In this document: one piece after another, positions 1 to 7,900 of the stretch
How the letters are laid out: every line of letters begins with the position of its first letter
How positions within the stretch are numbered: the stretch's first letter is position 1
Assembly (NCBI RefSeq): GCF_042682785.1
Contig: NZ_JBHUIB010000003.1
Span: forward strand, 496,001-560,000
DNA length: 64,000 nt
Direction of reading: 5' to 3'
From: Thalassotalea_F euphylliae
Lineage (GTDB): Bacteria > Pseudomonadota > Gammaproteobacteria > Enterobacterales > Alteromonadaceae
Notes under the pieces: model-generated
Seen by the model: the letters and a program-made list of their open reading frames with translations, nothing else
Told to the model about the DNA's origin: nothing
Database searches by the model: none
Translations under genes and position numbers: made by a program

Positions 1-127
1 ATTAACAGGTCGAGCGTTCGTAAAGCGTTTGGATAACTTGCACAATGACACAATTGTTAAACGCGAAACTGACTACCGAAGCCGGATTGACCAAGAGACG
101 GTTGAAGGCGATGTGGAACTTTTTTGA
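1..127 (+). CDS. cheD: CheD C-terminus (partial): chemoreceptor glutamine deamidase
   Basis: The reading frame open from base 2 to the TGA at 125-127 encodes the last 41 residues of a protein whose N-terminus lies outside the window. It begins LTGRAFVKRL, matching the conserved end of the CheD deamidase domain (TGRxFVKRL type), and continues with a charged tail ending EGDVELF. CheD deamidates chemoreceptor glutamines and binds CheC in some bacteria. The stop lies 3 bases before the cheB start, so the two genes are almost certainly cotranscribed. The tail beyond the domain is a lineage-specific extension, and its last residues recur in the chemoreceptor encoded just downstream. The identification rests on a short stretch plus its position next to cheB. 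Confidence 0.75.
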   Translation, partial: LTGRAFVKRLDNLHNDTIVKRETDYRSRIDQETVEGDVELF

Positions 128-130
128 TTT

Positions 131-1219
131 ATGAATAAAATCAAAGTATTAATTGTAGATGATTCGTCTCTTATACGCGGCGTCATCAGAGAGGTGCTAA
201 GTATAGAACCTGCAATTGAGGTTGTCGGTGAAGCAGGTGATCCTTACGAAGCACGAAGCTTGATAAAGCAACTGAATCCAGACGTACTTACGCTTGATGT
301 GGAAATGCCGAAAATGGATGGCATTACATTTTTAAGTAATTTGATGCGGCTACGTCCAATGCCAGTAGTGATGTTATCAACATTAACAACGAAGGGCGCC
401 GATATTACTTTAGAGGCCTTAGCATTGGGCGCAGTAGACTTTATTGCCAAGCCCAGCTTTGACGTTTTAGTAGCCAATAAAAAACGATTTCAAGAAATAC
501 TTGTTGAAAAGGTGAAATCGGCGGGGGAGGTCGATCAAAAAAACTATCAACTAGCTAGTGCTGTTAAGAAAAATGCTAGTGTAGATGTCCTAAGCTTTGA
601 TGGCGTGAAACGTAAAAATCATTTGATTGCGATAGGAGCCTCAACGGGTGGGACAGAAGCTATTGCACAAATTCTAAAGTGTATGCCTGCTAATTGTCCG
701 CCTATTGCGATAGCGCAGCATATCCCAGAAAAATTCAGCGAGCGTTTTGCTGCACGACTTGATGGTATATGTGAAATCTCGGTGACAGAGGCTAAGCATG
801 GGCAACGGATAAAAGCAGGTGTTGCATACATAGCACCAGGCGGTAAACATTTAAAAATTGCTAATAAATCCGGTGTGTTGTATACAACATTGGATGACGG
901 TGACAAAGTCAACTTGCACAAACCGGCCGTAGATGTACTTTTCAAATCACTGGTTGAGCATGCTGGAAATATACAGGCAGTGCTATTAACCGGTATGGGA
1001 CAAGATGGAGCCTTAGGCATGTTAGAGTTAAAAAATAATGGTGCGAGAACCATTATTCAGGATAAAACAACAAGTTTGGTATGGGGAATGCCAGGGCGGG
1101 CGCATCAGTTGGGTGCGTATACGGATGAGATGCCACTTATGGATATTTCGTCTCAACTGCTTGAATTCGCAACCTTAGCCAAAGCAGAAATGAAGGAGGC
1201 CTTAAATGGCAGAGCATAA
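131..1219 (+). CDS. cheB: CheB: chemoreceptor methylesterase/deamidase response regulator
   Basis: 362 residues, the usual CheB length. An N-terminal receiver domain (about 4-120) has the acidic pair DD at 10-11 and the phosphoacceptor Asp56 in LTLDVEMP. A linker leads to the C-terminal methylesterase domain (about 165-350) with the expected catalytic triad: Ser171 in GASTGG, His197 in AQHIPE and Asp292 in GMGQDG. When phosphorylated by CheA it removes methyl groups from chemoreceptors in the cytoplasm, giving adaptation. It follows cheD by 3 bases and its last 14 bases overlap the chemoreceptor gene, so translational coupling is likely. All key residues are intact. Confidence 0.96.
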   Translation: MNKIKVLIVDDSSLIRGVIREVLSIEPAIEVVGEAGDPYEARSLIKQLNPDVLTLDVEMPKMDGITFLSNLMRLRPMPVVMLSTLTTKGADITLEALALGAVDFIAKPSFDVLVANKKRFQEILVEKVKSAGEVDQKNYQLASAVKKNASVDVLSFDGVKRKNHLIAIGASTGGTEAIAQILKCMPANCPPIAIAQHIPEKFSERFAARLDGICEISVTEAKHGQRIKAGVAYIAPGGKHLKIANKSGVLYTTLDDGDKVNLHKPAVDVLFKSLVEHAGNIQAVLLTGMGQDGALGMLELKNNGARTIIQDKTTSLVWGMPGRAHQLGAYTDEMPLMDISSQLLEFATLAKAEMKEALNGRA

Positions 1220-2384
1220 GGACAAGCTGCTGCTTGGAGCAATCGTAAGTGGGTTGCTAGCTATTGTTACGTTATTCGCCGTTGATTTACTTTTCATACC
1301 CATGCTTTTTATGGTGGTTAGCACAGCAAGTGCAGCGTTTGTTTTCTATAGTCAACAACAAACAGTTTCTCAAACGAGCCAACCAGACAATGTCCCATCA
1401 TCGATCGAAAGCGAAGTGGCGGCTACCATTGATGAGATTAACAAACTGCTTGAGAGTGAAGTCGACATTATCAAGCAAGAGCACATGCGTGTTACTGAGC
1501 TAGTACGTGACGCTGTAAGTGGTATCTCAAATAGTTTTAAAACAATGCAGGATTTAGTGTCTGAGCAACAGGGGATGATAAACCATGTGCTGGACCGTAA
1601 TCAGCATATTGGTGACGAAGAACATACGTCATTAGAGTCCTTTATTGTCGACTCAAACAAAACCCTAGAGGATTTTGTCAGCGTAATAATCAATACCAGT
1701 AAACAAAGCTTGAAAACCATGTCTTACACAGATGAAATGGTGAAAAAATTTGATGGTATATTTTCTTTGCTAGAACAAGTAGAAAGTCTAGCTAGCCAGA
1801 CAAATTTACTTGCGTTGAATGCGGCAATTGAAGCTGCTCGGGCAGGCGATGCTGGACGAGGTTTTGCGGTAGTAGCCAATGAAGTGAGAAGCTTGTCAGT
1901 TAGCTCAACAGATTTGAATAACGATATTCGAAGTGAGGTGTCGTCAGCACAGCAAACCATTGCTAATTTGCGAGAATCGGTTGAGGTTATGGCATCAGCA
2001 GATATGACACCTACTTTACGTGCTAAAGATAAAGTAGCTGTGATGATGGAACATGTGGGCGACGTTAACACGCAAACTAAAGAAGCGGTAGAGAAACTCG
2101 CGCACATATCACCACAAATTAGCGATACGGCATCTTTAGGTGTTAGGTCTTTACAGTTCGAAGATTTGACATATCAATCATTAGATTCTTTAAATATTAA
2201 TATAGAGAACTTACTTTTACTTGGTGAGCAGTTAGCCTCTGTTGGTGAAAACGGAGATATGCTTGAAAAACTTGAAGCTATTCAATCACATTGTAAAGCG
2301 CTTAAGTCTAAGTCTCAGCAGAAAGATCAATTTCGCAGTGTTTCGCAGTCGTCTATGGACGAAGGTGAAGTTGAACTGTTTTAG
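1206..2384 (+). CDS. small membrane-anchored methyl-accepting chemotaxis protein
   Basis: 392 residues. The ATG at 1206 lies inside the end of cheB and is preceded at 6 bases by a strong Shine-Dalgarno AAGGAGG (1193-1199), which fixes the start. Two adjacent hydrophobic segments (about residues 9-49) form a hairpin with almost no periplasmic loop, and no HAMP domain is recognisable. The rest is a coiled-coil signalling domain with the conserved hairpin tip (NLLALNAAIEAARAGDAGRG, about 200-219). It therefore probably senses a membrane or cytoplasmic signal, or acts through a partner. The protein ends DEGEVELF, very like the CheD tail. It lacks the NWETF-type CheR-tethering pentapeptide. Role inferred: receptor for the system that includes the neighbouring cheD and cheB. 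Confidence 0.88.
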   Translation: MAEHKDKLLLGAIVSGLLAIVTLFAVDLLFIPMLFMVVSTASAAFVFYSQQQTVSQTSQPDNVPSSIESEVAATIDEINKLLESEVDIIKQEHMRVTELVRDAVSGISNSFKTMQDLVSEQQGMINHVLDRNQHIGDEEHTSLESFIVDSNKTLEDFVSVIINTSKQSLKTMSYTDEMVKKFDGIFSLLEQVESLASQTNLLALNAAIEAARAGDAGRGFAVVANEVRSLSVSSTDLNNDIRSEVSSAQQTIANLRESVEVMASADMTPTLRAKDKVAVMMEHVGDVNTQTKEAVEKLAHISPQISDTASLGVRSLQFEDLTYQSLDSLNINIENLLLLGEQLASVGENGDMLEKLEAIQSHCKALKSKSQQKDQFRSVSQSSMDEGEVELF

Positions 2385-2401
2385 TATGGAGAGTTATAAA
2401 A

Positions 2402-2710
2402 ATGTCAGTTAAAAAAACAGTCAGTGATAACCAGCGAACCGTTACTCTTACCATCGAAGATAGGTTTGACTTTTCATTGCATCAACTTTTCCGTGATGCC
2501 TATGTAAATGTTGAAGTCGCCGGCGCTAAATTTGTGTTAGATCTTTCACGGACTTCATATATGGACAGTTCGGCATTAGGCATGATTTTACTGTTACGTG
2601 ATCATGCAGAAAAGCTTAAAGGTTCGGTTATTATTCGTCACCCCAGTGACTCAGTTGCAAAAATTTTGGAAATAGCACAATTTCATAGATTGATGGCGAT
2701 TGAGTGCTAA
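2402..2710 (+). CDS. STAS-domain anti-sigma-factor antagonist (HsbA/SpoIIAA-like)
   Basis: 102 residues consisting of a single STAS domain. The diagnostic segment SYMDSSALGMILL (about 53-65) contains the serines phosphorylated in SpoIIAA/RsbV-type antagonists (Ser56 or Ser57 here). Such proteins bind an anti-sigma factor/kinase when unphosphorylated and release it when phosphorylated. The gene starts 17 bases after the chemoreceptor gene and ends 3 bases before a response regulator carrying both the PP2C phosphatase and an RsbW-like kinase. That layout matches HsbA beside HsbR in Pseudomonas aeruginosa, where the pair controls FlgM and biofilm/motility choice. The functional parallel is inferred from domain order, not shown by the sequence. 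Confidence 0.87.
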   Translation: MSVKKTVSDNQRTVTLTIEDRFDFSLHQLFRDAYVNVEVAGAKFVLDLSRTSYMDSSALGMILLLRDHAEKLKGSVIIRHPSDSVAKILEIAQFHRLMAIEC

Positions 2711-2713
2711 TAA

Positions 2714-4441
2714 ATGGCAGAGTTTGATAGTACCAAAGGTAGCAAGCTAGCACTGGTCGTTGACGACTCTGTCATGCAGTGCAAAGTACTTAGTGTGCTG
2801 CTCAAAGAAGAAGGCTATCGCGTATTTACGGCAAACGACGGTATGCGTGGTGTAGACATGTACATCAAATACCAACCTGATTTGGTGCTAATGGACATCA
2901 ATATGCCGGTCATGAATGGCTACCAGGCGGCGAGAGAAATCAAAGCACTGTCGGCTAATACACTAGCTCCTTTGATATTTATTACCAGTATGGATTCAGA
3001 CCAGTCTTTCATAGAAGCGATTGAAGCCGGTGGTGATGGCATTTTAGTGCGTCCATTCTCTCCTGAGGTTTTTAAAGCAAAAATAAAGTCTATTCAGCGT
3101 ATTAGTGATTTGTATGCGCAAGTAAAAACCCTTCAACAAAGTCAGCAAAAGGACGCTGAACTCGCAGAGCAACTAATGTCTGGTGTTATCGAGTCTCGGA
3201 ACTTTGCGCTAGACAAAATAGGTATTGTGAAAAAGCCCGCAACATTGTTTAGCGGCGATATTCAATTAACCGCGCAGTGTCCCAACGGCGACGTAAACGT
3301 TATGTTAGGCGACTTTACCGGTCATGGGTTACGTTCATCGGTAGGCGCAATTCCACTTGCAGAAACCTTTAGAGCAATGACAAAAAAAGGTTTTACGCTG
3401 TTTGAAATAGTCAGCCAAGTAAATCGGCAATTATATGATTTGTTACCTGCTGATCTCTTTTTAGCGGCCTCTTTCGTCAGTATCTCAAGTCATGATGACA
3501 CTGCATATATTTTCAATGCGGGCTTACCAGAAACATATATTTATGATGAGCAAGGTGAGATAAAACAGAAAATTGACTCTTCTCATCCTCCGTTAGGTGT
3601 TGTGCCAAGTTTGATCTCAGGCAGCCGAATGGCAGTTTATAGTGTCGAGCAAACAGACAGAGTTGTGTTGTTGAGTGACGGTATCATCGAAGCACGCAGT
3701 GAAAGCGGTGAAATGTATGGTATTGAGCGCTTTGAGCAAGCAGCGAAACTTGGTGTTATCAACAACGATATAGCGTCTGCAGTAATAGGAGATGTCGAAG
3801 AGTTTTGTCAAAACACGCCACAAGAAGATGATATCTCGCTTATTGATGTACCGTGTAACATATGGGCAAAAGAACATCATACCGCTAAAAAATCATTGTC
3901 GGTTGAAATTGGAGAAGGCGTCTATGAACGCTCTTCGACAGGCTCTATTTGGCGTTGGAGAATGAAACTAACAGGCAATAAATTAGCGAAGGTTAATCCT
4001 ATCCCTATCGCTATGAGCTGTGTACATGAACTAGAGTGTCCAGATGACAAATGGCAGAACCTTTTTACGGTGTTGACGGAATTATACGTGAATGCTTTAG
4101 AGCATGGCGTGCTTGGCTTAGATTCGAGCATCAAACAGCAGGCTGAAGGTTTTGCACTTTATTTTCAAGAACGAGAAAAACGTTTACAGCAATTGGAATC
4201 TGGGGCGGTAGATCTCTCTCTAGCTTATTATCGAGATGAACACCATGGTCGAATGGTCGTCGAAGTTATCGATAGTGGAGATGGCTTTGACTTTGATGCG
4301 TTTAGAGCCAGTATGGCTGTGCAAGAGGGCGAGGAAAATCGATTACATGGCCGCGGTATTATGCTTGTTTCTCAATTGTGTAAGCAACTTGAATACAAGA
4401 ATGGTGGAAGCCATGTTCGGGCTGAATACGTGGTGAGTTAA
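2714..4441 (+). CDS. response regulator with PP2C (SpoIIE) phosphatase and RsbW-like kinase domains
   Basis: 575 residues with three domains. The receiver (about 11-130) has the phosphoacceptor Asp61 in LVLMDINMP. The SpoIIE/PP2C phosphatase (about 170-385) has metal-binding acidic residues in FSGDI, GDFTGHG (199-205), SDG (Asp322) and EDD. The C-terminal HATPase (about 430-570) has the N-box around Asn460 (NALEHG), a DSGDGFDF G1 box and an HGRGI segment, as in anti-sigma kinases. The protein can therefore plausibly both phosphorylate and dephosphorylate the STAS protein encoded 3 bases upstream. This is the HsbR architecture of Pseudomonas. A phosphorelay through an HPt protein is the known input in that system. 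The cluster terminator follows the stop by about 40 bases. Confidence 0.92.
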   Translation: MAEFDSTKGSKLALVVDDSVMQCKVLSVLLKEEGYRVFTANDGMRGVDMYIKYQPDLVLMDINMPVMNGYQAAREIKALSANTLAPLIFITSMDSDQSFIEAIEAGGDGILVRPFSPEVFKAKIKSIQRISDLYAQVKTLQQSQQKDAELAEQLMSGVIESRNFALDKIGIVKKPATLFSGDIQLTAQCPNGDVNVMLGDFTGHGLRSSVGAIPLAETFRAMTKKGFTLFEIVSQVNRQLYDLLPADLFLAASFVSISSHDDTAYIFNAGLPETYIYDEQGEIKQKIDSSHPPLGVVPSLISGSRMAVYSVEQTDRVVLLSDGIIEARSESGEMYGIERFEQAAKLGVINNDIASAVIGDVEEFCQNTPQEDDISLIDVPCNIWAKEHHTAKKSLSVEIGEGVYERSSTGSIWRWRMKLTGNKLAKVNPIPIAMSCVHELECPDDKWQNLFTVLTELYVNALEHGVLGLDSSIKQQAEGFALYFQEREKRLQQLESGAVDLSLAYYRDEHHGRMVVEVIDSGDGFDFDAFRASMAVQEGEENRLHGRGIMLVSQLCKQLEYKNGGSHVRAEYVVS

Positions 4442-4479
4442 TTCTAATACTACGTCACAAAAGTGATTACGAATTACCA

Positions 4480-4513
4480 AGCCCGCTAAGTACACAATGC
4501 TAGCGGGCTTTTC
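4480..4513 (+). terminator. intrinsic terminator of the chemotaxis/STAS cluster
   Basis: A perfect 9-bp stem AGCCCGCTA (4480-4488) pairs with TAGCGGGCT (4501-4509) over a 12-base loop and is followed by a T-rich tract. It lies 40 bases after the response-regulator stop codon. Confidence 0.9.
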
Positions 4514-4955
4514 GTTACATATACGCCCACTTTACGTTGTTTGCGATAAGCAACGCTCTTTCTCAACCGATAAGTTCTATTCTTACTTGAAGAATCTAAC
4601 TTTATGGTCGATAGTTGAATTTACTATATGACTAAAACTTCTTTAAAGTGAATGACTTGTGATTCGTTAGCTGTTCCCAAAAACGTTAATGTTGACTCCA
4701 TGTTGGAGTCGAGCAAGTCTCTTTATTCCTCACGCAATCCGCACTTTTTTAATCTAAACAAAAATATACAACTCAACTGTTCTCCTTCTACTCAAGAACT
4801 TTGTTGTTATTTAACGCTTTTTTTTGACAATAAAGGTACAAAATGTGGGCAATTCGGTAGAGACATTTTTCTAATGTTCAGGGTAATATAAGTATGCTAG
4901 CAATAATAATTATCACCACTAGCGTAACAAGCCGAAGCGAATAGAGAGACGTCAT
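4514..4955. other. non-coding gap before the hybrid kinase
   Basis: About 440 bases without a convincing gene. A 79-codon open frame at 4652-4891 has no Shine-Dalgarno and no recognisable family, so I regard it as chance. The gap holds a short perfect hairpin (GACTCCA at 4694-4700, TGGAGTC at 4704-4710, loop TGT) with no T-run. It also holds a TTGACA hexamer at 4824-4829 after a run of T, possibly the -35 box of the kinase promoter, but no good -10 box lies at the right distance. The rest is A+T-rich and gives no further signal. Confidence 0.5.
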
Positions 4956-7900
4956 TTGTTCAATATAAGTAAAACAACAAAGGTATCAAAATACGTACTG
5001 TTTATTGGTGTGATAACGTTTAGTTTTGCGCCACTTCTATTAAATTTTGCAGGAGTAGATTTTACTTCTCCGACACCACGGTTAACAGGGTCTCATCTAT
5101 CTTTTGGTGAAATTCATCATGCGTTAATTGAGTGGACAGCAGTAACATTGGCAATGTGTATTGCTGTGCTGTCAATTTTTCATTTTATCAAGAACAATGA
5201 TATCTCCGTGCCTTTTATTGGTATTTCATTGTTGTGTGCTGGAGCTATGGATGCCTTTCATACGCTAGCAGCTACACAAGTAGTCACTGCACGCTCACCG
5301 CAAGAAGATTTCATCCCTTTTACATGGGCAATATCACGCTTTTTTAATGCAGGCATTATGTTGGTTGCTGTCACAGCAGTGATAGTGCTTAGTAATAACA
5401 AAGGCTCAATGAAGAAGTTAACCCAAAAAGGCCGCTTTGGGTTGCTGGCGAAAATGGCAATAGCGCTGCTCTGTATAACGTTATACATCATGTATTTGGT
5501 GGCGAGTAATGAAAGCTTGCCCAAAACCATATTTCCCGATGCACTGATTACCCGCCCTTTTGACGCTATACCGCTTGCTTTATTTTTGTGTTGTGGCATC
5601 GCGTATTGGATTTGGTATCAACGTCAAAAAAGAGTACTTCGATTCGCATTGTTATTGAGCATTTTGCCAGAAGTCATGACACAACTTCATATGGTGTTTG
5701 GCTCAACAGCATTGTATGACAACCATTTTAACATCGCCCACTTTATCAAAGTCGTAGCCTATGGCGTTATCCTAGTCGGTGTGATCATAGATACTATGCT
5801 TGTCGATTACCGAGGATATCGAGCAAGTGACTTGTTTACGCCTGTGGGTGAACAGTCTGAAGCTAGAGTTAAACAGTCGGTCAGAGGATTTTGGTCGCTC
5901 AAATATAAACTGCCACTAGCAAGCTTCTTTGTAGCATTTTTTGTCGCGACGGTTGTCACCGTAACAATTTACTATGAAGTAAATCAGGTGCTTAAAGAAA
6001 GCTCTGAGCAGGCATTGACCGAAAAGTCACAAGTTATTGATACGTTGGTACAAGATTTTGTCGACCAACACAACCAGACCGGTTATGTATTAGCCAATGC
6101 TCCTACCATTAAGGAATACACGCGAGAGTTTTTACTTGGTAACAACATTCTTGAGCCGTTTAAAGAGCGCGTGGTCAATGTTCTGACTCTTGTCGGTCAG
6201 GATAGAAAGATTTATGACCAAATAGTATTGCTGTCTAATGACTCTCGAGTCCTTGCAATAAATCGCCAAGAAGGTGATGAACGGCTCCATGAATTTATAC
6301 GGTCAGAGCATTTTAAATGGCATGCGTCCAATGAGTCAGTTGAAAATAATGCTAAATTGTTTGATTCAATTCTTGCTAACGGTGAGAGCGAAAAGTACAT
6401 AGTGTTTTTTCAGCAAGTAAAGCAAGAAACACAAACCATAGCTGCGCTAGCGATTGCGGTAAAATTATCTAGTTTGAACAGACTTATAGCGACCATGTTA
6501 CATGATGGGGAGCAATTGTACCTTGAGGATATGACTGGTAAAGCGCTATACAGTGCTAATAATGTCCAGTTAAAGGGCGAGCAGGTGGCTCTTTTTGATG
6601 CAGCATATACCCAATTTAAAAACGCTCATAGTGAATATGGTGATATCGGATATGTAGATGTTGGTGATAAAACGGCGGTCGTTAAAATCAGTCAGGTTGA
6701 TTTTGACAACATTGGAAAGTACCACCCTTATCGCTTAGTGCTTATGCAACAGGGGGGCACGTTATTTTCATCGATAGACAATATGGAACAGCGCTCAATT
6801 GTGTTGGGGTTAGCGTTAGCTATCCTTACCCTTGGTCTTGCTATTTTTGCTTCTCAGCGTTTGATACAACCATTGTTAAGAATGATGGAGAGTATTCGAC
6901 ATTATGAGAAAACGGGGCGCGTGCTTCAGTTACCGATCAATACTGCTGATGAAACAGGCAAACTAGCAAAAAGTTTTGAAAGCCTGCTGTCAAATGTAGA
7001 GCAGCATAAAATGTCGATGCGTCTGGCGATTGAGGATGCTGAAACATCTTCAGCGAAGTTACAGTCAATTTTAAACTCTATTGTTGATGCTGTCGTCAGT
7101 ATAGACGAGCAAGGAAGAGTGTTGTCGTTCAACAAGTCCGCTGAGGACATGTTTGGGTTCAGTGAAAAAGAAGTACTGAATAAGCATATCGGTATGCTGT
7201 TGCCACAACCCTTTTCTAATGAAGAACGTGATTTCCTGAAAGATTACTTTAATTCAAGGGATTACAAATTAACTAACCTTGCTAGGGATTTGCCCGCTCA
7301 GAGAAAAGAAGGTGAAGTTTTCCCTGTCTCGTTAAGTGTTGCTGAAGTGAATACCGGAGAGTCGGTGACGTATACGGCATTGATACGTGACAACACGTAT
7401 AGCCAAATATTGGAGTCGCAACGTAAATCAGCATTGAAAGAAGCAAAGGATATGGCGTGGCGACTCGATTTCGCGCTATCAGCACCACAAATAGGGGTAT
7501 GGGAATACAATAACGAGACAGAGCGTGTATCGTGGGACAAGCGAATGTATCGCTTGTATGGTTATACGATTGACGAAGCGCCATTGCCAGAGTTGGTATG
7601 GATGAAAGCCGTACATCCTGATGATATAAAGTCTCTACAATTGAAAATTCAGCACTCGTTGGACACCGGCGACGACTTTAATCATGTATTTCGTGTAGTA
7701 CACCCAAACAAGCAGATTTGCTATTTAGAGTCACATGCTAAAACGATATTCGAACAAGACGGACAATTTAAACGCATTGTTGGAACGAGTTGGGATATCA
7801 CAGAGCAGCGTTTATTGCATGATTTAAAACAACAAGCGCTTGATATGGCGCAAGAGTCGCTAAGGTTAAAGTCAGAATTTCTTGCGAGTATGAGTCATGA

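Noticed and set aside
4652..4891. 79-codon open frame before the hybrid kinase
   Set aside because: No Shine-Dalgarno, no recognisable domain, composition like the surrounding A+T-rich gap.
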